Shown here piece by piece: positions 9,361 to 18,182 of a stretch of 64,000 bases of DNA. This DNA is from Pseudomonas sp. P8_241 (GTDB taxonomy: Bacteria; Pseudomonadota; Gammaproteobacteria; Pseudomonadales; Pseudomonadaceae), in contig NZ_CP125377.1 in assembly GCF_034008315.1 (NCBI RefSeq), positions 1,438,001-1,502,000 on the forward strand, written 5' to 3'. Every line of letters starts with the position of its first letter. Positions within the stretch are counted from its first letter, which is position 1. Below the pieces are notes generated by a model. The model ran no database searches, was not told the DNA's origin, and saw only the letters and a program-made list of their open reading frames with translations. The position numbers were made by a program, and so were the translations under genes.

Positions 9361-9446
9361 CAGGAGCCGGCTTGCTGGCGATCCAGGCAACACGGACATC
9401 AAGTTTATCGCGTCATCGTTCATCGCCAGCAAGCCGGCTCCTACAA
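9361..9446. repeat. REP inverted pair
   Basis: CAGGAGCCGGCTTGCTGGCGAT at 9361 and the inverted ATCGCCAGCAAGCCGGCTCC ending near 9442. Confidence 0.8.
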
Positions 9447-9457
9447 GGCGTTATGCA

Positions 9458-9766
9458 TCAGTCGTCTTTTTTGTTCTTCAGGACTTCGCCGGTAGTAGCG
9501 TTCAGGTCCACGTCCCATTCAACATTCTGAGCGTCACGCAGTTCGACTTCGTATTCGTAAATGGTGGAGTGTTTGTCCAGGTCGCTGTCGGTAATGGTGG
9601 CGCCCGGGTGCAGCTTCATCACGATCTGATTCAGCTCTTCGAGCGGCTTGATCTTGCCGTCCTTGACCAGTTGAGGAATCTGATCGACGGGAACATCTTT
9701 GGCCTGGGCCAGGCCAGCAGTGAGCGTCATGGCTGCAGCGGTGAACAGGGCAGTCAGAGTCTTCAT
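9458..9766 (-). CDS. PepSY-domain periplasmic protein
   Basis: 102 residues. A clear signal peptide (MKTLTALFTAAAMTLTAGLA, cut near AQA) is followed by one PepSY-type domain. The C-terminal strands YEYEVELRDAQNVEWDVDLNA and TGEVLKNKKDD are characteristic of the family. PepSY modules are thought to inhibit peptidases or bind small ligands in the periplasm; no partner gene is adjacent. The upstream ribosome site AAGGAAAGAC is on the minus strand just before the ATG. Single-gene unit next to a REP pair. Confidence 0.85.
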   Translation of the reverse strand: MKTLTALFTAAAMTLTAGLAQAKDVPVDQIPQLVKDGKIKPLEELNQIVMKLHPGATITDSDLDKHSTIYEYEVELRDAQNVEWDVDLNATTGEVLKNKKDD

Positions 9767-9946
9767 GGTGTCTTTCCTTGTTGAGCTGTTTAAGTGAGAT
9801 CAGGTTAGCCGGTGTAACTTAATCCACCCTTAAATTTTCCTACATGTCTTGCATCAATAACTGTGGGAGCGTGGACATCAACGTTGATGTTGGAGCGGAT
9901 GGCCCCTTCGCGGGCACACCACGCTCTTACAGATTTTGCGTCAGTC

Positions 9947-11074
9947 CTAGTAACCGTTGTTCTGCAGTACCTGCGTCACGCTGGCGGCGGCCGGGCGTTT
10001 GTAGAACTTCAGCAGTTCGCTGGCGCGGTTGGTGAAGATACCGTCGACACCGGCGTCCATGACTTTCTGGTAATCCACCGCATCGTCGATGGTGTAGACG
10101 TGAACCAGCAAGCCCTGTTCGTGGGTGTACTGGTTCATCCACGGTTGTACCAGGTCCGAGTAACTCTGATCGCCACCGTGGGTGAGCGCTGCGGAAGGGC
10201 CGGTGCCGATGGCGCCCTGGGTTTTGGCGTAGTCGACCCAGCGCTGGAACTCGGCTTTGTCCTTGGGGTGCTGTTTGGCATAGTAAGCGGCTTTGTCATG
10301 CTCACCGGACTCGGCAAACGAGACTTTCGACTCCGGCTCGATGCTGCCTTCTGCGACCCACAGCAACAGAATCTTCGGTACCTGAGGCATTTCCTTTTGC
10401 AGCAGTTCGAGGCTGCTTTTCTCGAAGGTTTGCAGGATCACCTTGCCTTTGCCCTGACCCACGGCTAGCTCGCTTTTCGCCAGTTTCGAACCGGCCGGGC
10501 TTAGCCAGCCACGGTCCTGCAGTTTCTTTTTCAGGTCATGCTCGATGCCGGGAAACTGCTTGGGCTCCTTGGTTTCGATGTACAGGCCAGGCTTGTGCAG
10601 CGAGTTGCCTTGTGCGATGTCGATGATTTCATCGAGGGTCAGAATTTTCAGGCCCACGTAGGACGCACGCGCGCGATCCGGGTACGCGGAGTTGAACCAG
10701 CTGCCGGCATCCAGGGTTTTCAGCTCGGCCATGGTGAACGCGTTGGCTGGGCTGTCCTTGCGCTCGGGGAACTTGCTGGCAACGTCGGAGGTGCGTTGCA
10801 GGTCGTTATCGTGCAGGGCGAACAGCACGCCATCCTTACTGCGTTGCAGGTCCAGTTCCAGGTAATCGGCGCCCAGATCGCGGGCGAGTTTGTACGCGGC
10901 GGCGGTGGACTCCGGGGCATCGAAAGACGCGCCACGGTGGGCAATCACTGCCGGGTGCGGGATGCCTGAACGCGAGGCCAGCGCTGCCGGGCTTGGCTCG
11001 CTGGACGCCTGTGCCTGGCTGAGGCCAAGCAGCATGCTCAGCAGCAGGGCGCTTTTAGTGATGGTTGAAGGCAT
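9947..11074 (-). CDS. glpQ: Periplasmic glycerophosphodiester phosphodiesterase
   Basis: 375-residue GDPD enzyme that hydrolyses glycerophosphodiesters to glycerol-3-phosphate and an alcohol. Signal peptide MPSTITKSALLLSMLLGLSQ (cut at AQA). The catalytic entry VIAHRGASFDAPESTAAAY, metal ligands in YLELDLQRSKDG, and the second catalytic histidine in LFALHDNDLQRTSD are all present near residues 42-105. The TIM-barrel end VHVYTIDDAVDY and AGVDGIFTNRA completes it. Length fits the GlpQ type rather than the shorter cytoplasmic UgpQ. Its product would feed phosphate and carbon metabolism. The gap downstream (9767-9946) carries a degenerate REP-like inverted pair. Confidence 0.92.
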   Translation of the reverse strand: MPSTITKSALLLSMLLGLSQAQASSEPSPAALASRSGIPHPAVIAHRGASFDAPESTAAAYKLARDLGADYLELDLQRSKDGVLFALHDNDLQRTSDVASKFPERKDSPANAFTMAELKTLDAGSWFNSAYPDRARASYVGLKILTLDEIIDIAQGNSLHKPGLYIETKEPKQFPGIEHDLKKKLQDRGWLSPAGSKLAKSELAVGQGKGKVILQTFEKSSLELLQKEMPQVPKILLLWVAEGSIEPESKVSFAESGEHDKAAYYAKQHPKDKAEFQRWVDYAKTQGAIGTGPSAALTHGGDQSYSDLVQPWMNQYTHEQGLLVHVYTIDDAVDYQKVMDAGVDGIFTNRASELLKFYKRPAAASVTQVLQNNGY

Positions 11075-11291
11075 GGTCGAGATCCTTTCGCGATGATTTT
11101 CAAAGACGTCCCTTTTAACAACTGAGCGTTGCGGGCGCTATCGCGAGACCGACATAAACCTGCTTAAAGCTGATGTTCGTCAGCACTTTTATGCGCCTGT
11201 TTGCAGTACGCTTGCTCGCAACTTCCCCGGCAGAGGGAAATCACCATGCCTGCTCTGCGTGTAAACCAACGATCACCCTGTGAGGTTTACC

Positions 11292-11618
11292 ATGCGCATC
11301 ACTTCCCAGCTCATCTGCCAGGCTGCCGACCAACTCAAGGGTTTCGTCGGCCTCAACCGCAAGACCGGCCATTACATCGTGCGCTTCAGTGAAGATTCGT
11401 TCGGCATGGACGTGGCGGATGACGGCATTATCCCCACTAGCGAGTTTGTCTGGGCTGTGGGCCCCTCGCAATCGATGACCCTCAAGCGTGAGTTGATTCA
11501 GTTACTGCTGGACCAGAACATCGATGACCGGATCAACATTACCCAACCGTTGCGGGTGTATATGAACCGTCGGGATGTGCCGGAAATTTCGGCGGTGCGG
11601 AGTTTGGTGCGGGGTTGA
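11292..11618 (+). CDS. DUF2025 family protein
   Basis: 108-residue protein of the Pseudomonas-restricted DUF2025 family (P. aeruginosa PA1123 is the structurally known member). Conserved stretches are SQLICQAADQLKGFVGLN near the start, IVRFSEDSFGMDVADD in the middle, and LDQNIDDRINITQPLRVY towards the end. There is no signal peptide or membrane segment. The frame is open from a GTG at 11280, but the ATG at 11292 has TGAGGT at proper distance and gives the family N-terminus. Function unknown. Confidence 0.8.
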   Translation: MRITSQLICQAADQLKGFVGLNRKTGHYIVRFSEDSFGMDVADDGIIPTSEFVWAVGPSQSMTLKRELIQLLLDQNIDDRINITQPLRVYMNRRDVPEISAVRSLVRG

Positions 11619-11637
11619 GGTTTTGTGATGATTGGAC

Positions 11638-11729
11638 GGGCCTCATCGCTAGCAGGCTAGCTCCCACACTGGATCTGTGGCGCTCATAAATCCCCTGTGG
11701 AAGCTAGCCTGCTAGCGATGGCGGCCCGC
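11638..11729. repeat. REP inverted pair (GCTAGC type)
   Basis: CATCGCTAGCAGGCTAGCTCCC and, inverted, AAGCTAGCCTGCTAGCGATG, in the gap between convergent genes. Confidence 0.75.
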
Positions 11730-11799
11730 TCTGAAATACATTGCAACGGTAAACTTGAGAGTCACGGCCGCTTTATTCAGCAGCCGAACTTGTCATTTA

Positions 11800-12408
11800 T
11801 CACTGCTGGTAACAGGCCAGAAACATATCCAGCGCCGACTCCACCACCGTGCTTTGCATCTCAGCCGACAAGCTGGGCATGCCCATGGAAATCTGCGGCC
11901 AGAATGCAAAGGATTTGAGCAATCCATGAACCTGCTGCGCGGCAAACTCGGGAGCAACGGCTTTTAGCCGCCCATCGGCCTGAGCCGCACGAATCCACGC
12001 AGTCAGATTTTCTTCGCGTTCACCTATTCGGCAAACCATGCTTTGGGCGCGCTCGGGAGAATGGATGGTCGCAGCGATGGCGACTCGTGCCAGATCGAGA
12101 AAATTGTCATCGCTCAGCATTTGCAATTTCGCGATCAGCAATTGGCGTAATTGGTCGCGCAAGGGCTCATCAGGGCGGTAGGACGTTTCCTGTTCCGCCG
12201 TCACTCGTACCCATAACTGGTTGAGGATTTCGGCAAACAACTCTTCCTTGCTGGGGAAGTGGTTGTACACCGTGCGCTTCGACACGCCGGCAGTGGCGGC
12301 AATCCTGTCCATGCTGGTGATCTCGAAACCGTTGTCGCGAAACTCGGCAATCGCCGCCTGAATGATGGCTTCGCGTTTTCGGTCAGTGAGGCGCTGTGGA
12401 GCTGTCAT
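11800..12408 (-). CDS. TetR/AcrR-family repressor
   Basis: 202 residues. The N-terminal TetR HTH is textbook: IIQAAIAEFRDNGFEITSMD, then AGVSKRTVYNHFPSKEELF. An all-helical ligand-binding domain follows. It is divergent from the metallo-hydrolase gene at 12624 and separated by 215 bp that contain a perfect palindrome (12487-12502) plus degenerate copies. This suggests it represses both itself and the hydrolase. Ligand unknown. Confidence 0.9.
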   Translation of the reverse strand: MTAPQRLTDRKREAIIQAAIAEFRDNGFEITSMDRIAATAGVSKRTVYNHFPSKEELFAEILNQLWVRVTAEQETSYRPDEPLRDQLRQLLIAKLQMLSDDNFLDLARVAIAATIHSPERAQSMVCRIGEREENLTAWIRAAQADGRLKAVAPEFAAQQVHGLLKSFAFWPQISMGMPSLSAEMQSTVVESALDMFLACYQQ

Positions 12409-12486
12409 AAATACGCTTCGGCAGGATGGACAGTAAAATTACACTCACCAGTTTACTTGGCATCGGCTTTGATGCAACCTTGAAAC

Positions 12487-12502
12487 TACACTGTGCAGTG
12501 TA
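12487..12502. promoter_or_regulatory. Probable TetR operator palindrome
   Basis: TACACTGTGCAGTGTA has 7-bp perfect arms around a 2-bp spacer. Related half-sites TTACACT (12438-12444) and CACAGTAAAA (from 12520) flank it. It lies between the divergent TetR and hydrolase genes, where such a repressor would act on both. Confidence 0.65.
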
Positions 12503-12623
12503 ATGTTTTGTTAATCCTGCACAGTAAAAATAGAGTGTTCGGCTGATGCGTGCGTGCTTTGGCCATTTATCGTCCCAAAACGGAAAACCGCGTTGCATGC
12601 GTTTTTTCTGGAGTCATTCAGTC

Positions 12624-13682
12624 ATGGCCAATTCAATGTCCCCGGCGGATAACGCCTCCACACCAGAAGCGTCCCGAAAGGCTCAAGGGCAGTACCAGAA
12701 CCACACGCCAATTCAGCGTTTGAGCTTCGGTAAAACCATGGGCATCCTGTGGAACGCCATGTTTCACAAACCGCGCAACACTCGCCCGAGCGCACCTGTG
12801 CCGGTGCAACCCCTGACCCAAGAAGCGTTGATCGCCGCGCCGAACCACAGCGTCTACCGACTCGGCCATTCCACTGTATTACTCAAGCTGCGCGACAAAT
12901 TCTGGATTACCGACCCGGTCTTCGCCGAACGCGCGTCACCCATTCAATGGGCCGGGCCCAAGCGTTTTCACCAGCCACCGATCAGCCTGGAAGACTTACC
13001 ACCGATCGAAGCGGTGATCCTGTCCCACGACCACTATGATCACCTGGATCATGCGGCCGTGCTGAAACTGGCAGACAAGACCAAGCACTTCCTGACACCG
13101 CTGGGCGTAGGCGACACGCTGATCAAATGGGGCATCGATGCCAGCAAAGTCCGTCAATTCGATTGGTGGCAAGGCACAGAAATCGACGGCATCCAGTTCA
13201 TCGCCACCCCGTCGCAACACTTTTCCGGTCGTGGGTTGTTCGACAGCAACAGCACCCTTTGGGCCTCATGGGTGATGATCGACGGCGATACGCGAATCTT
13301 CTTCAGCGGCGACAGCGGCTATTTCGATGGCTTCAAACGCATCGGCGAACAGTACGGCCCGTTCGACCTGACCCTGATGGAAACCGGCGCCTACAACGTC
13401 GACTGGCCGCACGTGCACATGCAACCCGAACAAACCCTGCAAGCCCACCTCGACCTCAAGGGCCGCTGGCTGTTTCCGATCCACAATGGCACTTTCGACC
13501 TGTCGACCCACGCCTGGTACGAACCCTTCGATCGCATCCTGGCCCTGGCCTGGGAACGCAACGTATCGATCACCACGCCGCAGATGGGCGAGGCGTTCAA
13601 CCTGATGCATCCGAAGCGTGGTGAGGCTTGGTGGTTGGTGATGGAAGAGGAGAATGAACGGGTGGTGGTGCAGAACACGTGA
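12624..13682 (+). CDS. Metallo-beta-lactamase-fold hydrolase (NAPE-PLD/UlaG-like)
   Basis: 352-residue MBL-fold protein. The zinc motif SHDHYDHLDHAAV lies near residues 136-148, with further metal-ligand regions SGDSGYFDGF and PIHNGTFDLSTHAW. A hydrophobic glycine-rich GHSTVLLKLRDKFWITDPVF opens the fold. Relatives include N-acylethanolamine phospholipase D-like and L-ascorbate-6-phosphate lactonase-like hydrolases; the substrate cannot be fixed. The frame is open from 12546, but the ATG at 12624 is preceded by TGGAGT at good spacing. It probably forms a regulon with the divergent TetR gene through the palindrome between them. Confidence 0.87.
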   Translation: MANSMSPADNASTPEASRKAQGQYQNHTPIQRLSFGKTMGILWNAMFHKPRNTRPSAPVPVQPLTQEALIAAPNHSVYRLGHSTVLLKLRDKFWITDPVFAERASPIQWAGPKRFHQPPISLEDLPPIEAVILSHDHYDHLDHAAVLKLADKTKHFLTPLGVGDTLIKWGIDASKVRQFDWWQGTEIDGIQFIATPSQHFSGRGLFDSNSTLWASWVMIDGDTRIFFSGDSGYFDGFKRIGEQYGPFDLTLMETGAYNVDWPHVHMQPEQTLQAHLDLKGRWLFPIHNGTFDLSTHAWYEPFDRILALAWERNVSITTPQMGEAFNLMHPKRGEAWWLVMEEENERVVVQNT

Positions 13683-13728
13683 GGTACTGCATCGGGCCGC
13701 TTGCTGTTTAGCGGCCCGCGCCAAGCGC

Positions 13729-14046
13729 TCATTCGACCATCGCAAAATCCGCCCGCCCAACCGGGTTCGGCGTAGACCCTCTCACATTCATCCCGCGCCC
13801 CGGTGCAAACCCCGGGAAGAACACCAGTCCCTCAGATTCAAACCGATAGGCCAGCGCCAACCGTGTGACATCCAGCACGTCCTGACGCGCCTCGAAGCGT
13901 TCAATCGCATTTGCCGAAACACCGGCTTCACGGGACAACGTCTCCACACTCCAGCCCAGCATCGCTCGGGCCTGGGCGCAGTGGGCGGGGGTGAATTGGA
14001 AGAGGGCGATACGTTCCAGGGTGATTTTCATCGCTTGAGAGGCCAT
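13729..14046 (-). CDS. XRE-like helix-turn-helix protein
   Basis: 105 residues. A small HTH core (QARAMLGWSVETLSREAGVS then ANAIERFEARQDV) sits near residues 20-55. It is followed by LALAYRFESEGLVFFPGFAPG, the usual end of small Pseudomonas XRE-type regulators. The frame is open to 14085, but the ATG at 14046 has GGAG seven bases upstream. Targets are unknown. It is convergent with the hydrolase gene and lies downstream of the uncharacterised gene at 14167. Confidence 0.7.
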   Translation of the reverse strand: MASQAMKITLERIALFQFTPAHCAQARAMLGWSVETLSREAGVSANAIERFEARQDVLDVTRLALAYRFESEGLVFFPGFAPGRGMNVRGSTPNPVGRADFAMVE

Positions 14047-14166
14047 GGTGTTCTCCGGGCTCGAGAGAGTTGATTCAAAATGCACTGTGTTTTTGTACAG
14101 TTGTTTTGAGCCCGAATCAAATGCAATTTTTGATTTTTCATTTCAGCCAGACAAACGGCACGGCGC

Positions 14167-15129
14167 TTATTTGTCCGCCAACCCCGGCGCCTCCCGCACG
14201 ATAAAGTGATCCAGATTCTCAATGTTTGCGCTGAACACCCCGAACGTCTGCTCGGGGTTTTTCTTGCTTGGCACCTGCTTCAACTCCGGCGTCACGCCAT
14301 AGAAGAAGCAATACAACGCCTGCCCGCTCTCGATCGCATGCTTGATCTCCTCGAGGAACGCCTTGCGCTTGCGGTAGGTGTCGATCAGCTTCTTGCTCAG
14401 GTAAACATTGACCGAATATGGCTTCTTCTCGAACCAGACCTTCTTCTCGAAATCGATACGAAAGCTTTGGGTGTAGTCCTTGATCTGCTTGATCTTGCCC
14501 CAGTAAATCAGGCCCTTGTTGTCTTGCAGGTATTCGATTTTCTTGAAGAACGACGCATAAGGCGCCGTGTGCTCACCAATCTTCAGTGGCATGCGCTTGA
14601 GCAGTTCCTTGTCTTCGAAATTCGACACGAAACACTCTACCGGATGGACGAAGACGCTGGTCTTGTCGGGGGCGGAGTCGCGACTTGGCTGATCGGTGTT
14701 GCTGATCGCCGAAGGAACCACGGGCTCATCCCGTTGAACGTCTGCACTTCCTGCTGGGCGGGACGGCTTGCGCACATATTCGCGTCGAGTCAGTAACAAT
14801 TCCGACGGGAAATGTTCCTCACGGCTGTCATCCGTTTCCGCGTCCACACCCGACGCTGGCGCCTTCAGGCTGACATAAGGGCAGCCATCGGCATGCCGCG
14901 TTGTCGGCAGGTTCTTGAAGTGCGGCGTGCGTACGTAATTCACATTCTTGGCGTTGAGCGTCCCCAGCTCATTCGCCACATCGAAGGCTGCGCGACAGGC
15001 ATCGTTGGGGCACTGGAAGTGTTCCTTGGCCGAGTCGAACGCCACCGTTTCGTCAAAATTCAGATCACGTACGTCATAGATCGACAACTTGTCGTTGAGG
15101 CTGAGGCAGTAGGCGAGATCGAATTTCAT
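14167..15129 (-). CDS. Uncharacterised protein with a putative zinc site
   Basis: 320 residues, not recognised. The N-terminal third has a Cys/His cluster: FQCPNDACRAAFD near residues 38-50 and TPHFKNLPTTRHADGCPY near residues 67-84. This resembles the zinc-ribbon-like front of CoiA-type or nuclease-associated proteins. A polar, probably disordered stretch (about 90-160) follows. The C-terminal half is mixed alpha/beta, with YWGKIKQIKDYTQSFRIDF and NVYLSKKLIDTYRKRKAF. There is no signal or membrane segment. It is divergent from the SulP gene and sits at the edge of the accessory stretch starting near 17 kb. A nucleic-acid-related role is only a guess. Confidence 0.6.
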   Translation of the reverse strand: MKFDLAYCLSLNDKLSIYDVRDLNFDETVAFDSAKEHFQCPNDACRAAFDVANELGTLNAKNVNYVRTPHFKNLPTTRHADGCPYVSLKAPASGVDAETDDSREEHFPSELLLTRREYVRKPSRPAGSADVQRDEPVVPSAISNTDQPSRDSAPDKTSVFVHPVECFVSNFEDKELLKRMPLKIGEHTAPYASFFKKIEYLQDNKGLIYWGKIKQIKDYTQSFRIDFEKKVWFEKKPYSVNVYLSKKLIDTYRKRKAFLEEIKHAIESGQALYCFFYGVTPELKQVPSKKNPEQTFGVFSANIENLDHFIVREAPGLADK

Positions 15130-15254
15130 GGTGGGGTTCTTTGGCCTTTAAGTGATCAGCTTATGGCGCGTTCCGGGCAATAGCTACACTCAGGTCATTT
15201 CGCCGCCGCTGTGCACGGTTGCGGCATGACACACTGATTATTAAGGGCGAAACC

Positions 15255-17030
15255 ATGAGCCAGACAGATGATTCGCCTCCACTCCCGGAACCGGGCCGGA
15301 TAGCCCGCAGGGATGAACAGACCGGTTGGCGCCGTTGGCTGCCGGGGCTGATCATGCTGCGTGAGTATCAATTGAGTTGGTTGCGCTACGACATCGTGGC
15401 CGGCCTGGTGCTGACCACGATGCTGGTGCCGGTCGGCATTGCGTACGCAGTGGCCTCGGGCGTGCCCGGCATTTATGGCCTGTACGCGACCATCGTTCCG
15501 CTGCTGGCCTACGCCTTGTTCGGCCCCAGCCGCATTCTGGTGATGGGGCCGGATTCCTCACTCGTAGCGGTCATCCTGGCAGTCATCATTCCACTCTCCG
15601 GGGGCGACCCACAGCGCGCCGTCGCGTTGGCGGGCATGATGGCGCTGGTCTCGGGGGCGGTGTGCATCCTGGCCGGTCTGGCGCGCCTGGGATTCATCAC
15701 CGAGCTGCTCTCCAAACCGATTCGCTACGGCTACATGAACGGCATCGCGCTGACCGTATTGATCAGCCAAATGCCGAAAATGTTCGGTTTCTCGATTGAG
15801 TCCGACGGCCCATTGAGAAACATCTGGGCCATCGTTACAGCGGTGATGGACGGAAAAACCAACTGGACCACCTTTATTGTGGGCGCGCTCACCCTCGCGG
15901 TCATCCTGCTACTCAAACGCTGGCCGCGACTACCGGGCATCCTGATCGCCGTGGTTGGCGCCACCATCGCCGTGGGCGTCCTCGACCTGGCGACGCGCGC
16001 CGGTGTGTCGGTTCTCGGCTCACTTCCGCAAGGCTTGCCCGGGTTCGCCATCCCCTGGATCACCCGCGCCGACATCGTCCCTGTGTTGATCGGCGGTTGC
16101 GCCGTCGCCCTCGTCTCGTTCGCCGACACCAGCGTGCTCTCCCGTGTTTATGCGGCGCGCACCCGCACCTACGTCAACCCGAATCAGGAAATGGTGGGCC
16201 TCGGCGTCGCCAACCTCGCCGCCGGTTTGTTCCAGGGCTTCCCCATCAGCAGCAGCTCGTCCCGAACCCCCGTGGCCGAAGCCGCCGGAGCCAAAACCCA
16301 ACTGACCGGCGTGGTCGGCGCACTGGCGGTTGCCTTGCTGTTGGTGGTCGCACCGGACCTGCTGCAACACCTACCGTCCAGTGCACTGGCCGCCGTTGTG
16401 ATCGCCTCGGCCATCGGCCTGATCGAAATCAGCGACCTGCGCCGGATTTACCGCATCCAGCGCTGGGAATGCTGGCTGTCGATCGTCTGCACCGTCGGCG
16501 TGGCCGTGTTCGGCGCCATCGAAGGCATCGGCCTGGCCATCGTGATCGCGATCATCGAATTCCTCTGGGACGCCTGGCGCCCATACTCCGCCGTACTGGG
16601 CCGCGCCGATGGCGTAAAGGGCTACCACGACATCAAACGCTACCCCGACGCCCGCCGAATCCCCGGCCTGGTCCTGTTCCGCTGGGACGCCCCACTGTTT
16701 TTCGCCAACGCCGAACAATTCAACGACCGAGTCCTGGACGCCGTCGCCGCATCCCCCACACCCGTGCGCTGGCTGGTGGTCGCCGCCGAACCGGTCACCA
16801 GCGTCGACGTCACCTCCGCCGACATGCTGGCTGAGCTGGACGACACGTTGCATGCGGCGGGTATCGAGTTGTGCATTGCCGAGATGAAAGACCCGGTGAA
16901 GGACAAGCTGAAGCGGTTCGGGTTGTTTGCACGGTTGGGGGAGACGGCGTTTTTTCCAACGATTGGGACGGCTGTGGATAGTTATGTGGCGAATTATGGG
17001 GTGGGTTATGAGGAGGGGGATGGGCGTTGA
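15255..17030 (+). CDS. SulP-family inorganic anion transporter
   Basis: 591 residues. The SulP/SLC26 membrane domain (about 10-14 helices, residues 35-430) opens with the signature YDIVAGLVLTTMLVPVGIAY and GVPGIYGLYATIVPLLAYAL. The PISSSSSRTPVAEAAGAKTQ region is near residue 340. A C-terminal STAS domain runs from about residue 450 to the end (FRWDAPLFFANAEQF, AEPVTSVDVTSADMLAEL). It imports sulfate, bicarbonate or another small anion; which one is not decided by sequence. The ATG at 15255 follows AAGGGCGAAACC and is preferred to the GTG at 15219. The last 100 bases become G-rich with unusual codon choice. Confidence 0.9.
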   Translation: MSQTDDSPPLPEPGRIARRDEQTGWRRWLPGLIMLREYQLSWLRYDIVAGLVLTTMLVPVGIAYAVASGVPGIYGLYATIVPLLAYALFGPSRILVMGPDSSLVAVILAVIIPLSGGDPQRAVALAGMMALVSGAVCILAGLARLGFITELLSKPIRYGYMNGIALTVLISQMPKMFGFSIESDGPLRNIWAIVTAVMDGKTNWTTFIVGALTLAVILLLKRWPRLPGILIAVVGATIAVGVLDLATRAGVSVLGSLPQGLPGFAIPWITRADIVPVLIGGCAVALVSFADTSVLSRVYAARTRTYVNPNQEMVGLGVANLAAGLFQGFPISSSSSRTPVAEAAGAKTQLTGVVGALAVALLLVVAPDLLQHLPSSALAAVVIASAIGLIEISDLRRIYRIQRWECWLSIVCTVGVAVFGAIEGIGLAIVIAIIEFLWDAWRPYSAVLGRADGVKGYHDIKRYPDARRIPGLVLFRWDAPLFFANAEQFNDRVLDAVAASPTPVRWLVVAAEPVTSVDVTSADMLAELDDTLHAAGIELCIAEMKDPVKDKLKRFGLFARLGETAFFPTIGTAVDSYVANYGVGYEEGDGR

Positions 17031-17094
17031 GATATGGTTAGCTAGTGGTACGCTTTCAGCGTTTACTCGGGTTGCTAATTCATGGAGGTGTCAG

Positions 17095-17364
17095 GTGACT
17101 GAACGGGTTCAAGTAGACATGCGCGAAGCCAAATCCCAGCTTACTCAACTTGCTGAGCGGGCATGGCATGGCGACGAGGTTGTGATCTTAAAAGACGGCA
17201 AGCCTTACGTGGACCTGCTCCCTCACGTCGATACCACTCGGCTGCGCAAACCGGGGCGGTTGAAAGGGAAAATTCGGATGACGACGGATTTTGACAAAAC
17301 TTCCGAGGATATCGTTGAGGAATTTGAGTGCATTTGTGAAGGGACAGAACACTATAGTTTCTAA
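17095..17364 (+). CDS. Phd/YefM-type antitoxin without a toxin partner
   Basis: 89 residues starting with GTG at 17095, five bases after a strong GGAGGT. The core (VQVDMREAKSQLTQLAERAW then GDEVVILKDGKPYVDLLPH) is a typical prevent-host-death antitoxin DNA-binding fold, and the C-terminal toxin-neutralising tail (MTTDFDKTSEDIVEEFE) is present. Usually a VapC-like PIN toxin gene follows within a few bases; here only REP-like sequence and a convergent gene follow. It is therefore an orphan, either a solitary repressor or a remnant. The frame is open upstream into the end of the SulP gene, but the ribosome site favours the GTG. Confidence 0.8.
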   Translation: MTERVQVDMREAKSQLTQLAERAWHGDEVVILKDGKPYVDLLPHVDTTRLRKPGRLKGKIRMTTDFDKTSEDIVEEFECICEGTEHYSF

Positions 17365-17380
17365 CCCACCACAGATCCCT

Positions 17381-17503
17381 TGTGGGAGAGCGCTTGCTCG
17401 CGACTCCCAACGTCAACTCAGTACCCAAGCCAAGCACCCCACCTGTGGCGAGGGGGCTTGCCCCCGTTGGGCTGCGAAGCGGCCCCAAAGCCAGCCAACG
17501 CGG
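17381..17503. repeat. REP-like repeats
   Basis: Two divergent REP-type units, TGTGGGAGAGCGCTTGCTCGCG near 17381 and CTGTGGCGAGGGGGCTTGCCCC near 17440. They fill the gap where an antitoxin's toxin gene would be expected. Confidence 0.6.
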
Positions 17504-17548
17504 AGCATCAGACAAACCGAATGGTGCGGATGACGATATGAGCGCAAA

Positions 17549-17584
17549 ACAAAAAATCCACTGCCTGCAATTCAGGCAGTGGAT
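17549..17584 (-). terminator. Rho-independent terminator of the Bro-N gene
   Basis: Perfect 12-bp stem ATCCACTGCCTG / CAGGCAGTGGAT with a five-base loop. On the minus strand a T-rich tail follows. It lies 12 bases after the stop of the gene at 17596. Confidence 0.92.
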
Positions 17585-17595
17585 GGGGCAAACAA

Positions 17596-18105
17596 TCAGT
17601 ATCCACGCATTACCCGTGATGCCTTCCGCCACCAGGATTCACGTCGATTGAAAGGATCATCTGCCAGCACGCACGGCATATCCCGCAATCGAATCCACGG
17701 CTCATCCTGCCAATGCAACATACAGAGCGACATCTTCGGCCAATCGAGCACACTCAACGTCGGACGCTCCACCATACGCGACGGCTGCGCATCACGCAGC
17801 GCAGGCACCACCTGATGAGTCAGCCACTCCCGCAGCAATCGATTCTCAGGGCAATAGTGATAAATCAACAACGCATACGCACCTGACTCGCTCACCATCA
17901 AACGCTCTTTGTCGGTGCCATAGACCTCGACGAGCATCATCTGCCTCTGGTCTGCATCCAGCTTGCGCGTCATGCGTTCATCAAGGTGCTTACCCATCAG
18001 TCGTCCTAGATCATGCGCGCAGAACCAAGCCTGGTTCTCTACAAGAACGGCATGCATATGGACGTTGTGACGGGTGAAAAGGTTAGGTTTGAGTGATTCA
18101 GCCAT
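17596..18105 (-). CDS. Bro-N phage antirepressor-like protein
   Basis: 169 residues. The N-terminal two thirds match the Bro-N domain of phage antirepressors and baculovirus BRO proteins (VLVENQAWFCAHDLGRLMGK, the RMTRKLDADQRQM region, YGTDKERLMVSESGAYALLI then HQVVPALRDAQ). The C-terminal 55 residues are not a recognised domain. AGGAGG sits seven bases before the ATG. Upstream on the same strand lie a structured leader (18183-18449) and a LexA-like box. That is the layout of phage immunity operons in which an antirepressor is held off by a small RNA and released by SOS. No other phage genes are in the window, so it is a domesticated or isolated module. Confidence 0.8.
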   Translation of the reverse strand: MAESLKPNLFTRHNVHMHAVLVENQAWFCAHDLGRLMGKHLDERMTRKLDADQRQMMLVEVYGTDKERLMVSESGAYALLIYHYCPENRLLREWLTHQVVPALRDAQPSRMVERPTLSVLDWPKMSLCMLHWQDEPWIRLRDMPCVLADDPFNRRESWWRKASRVMRGY

Positions 18106-18182
18106 GGTGTGCCTCCTGGAGCGGAAGCGCGTGGTTGGATCTGTGGGCAGGGTGATTCACCTTCATCGTGAAGGTCGGATAG

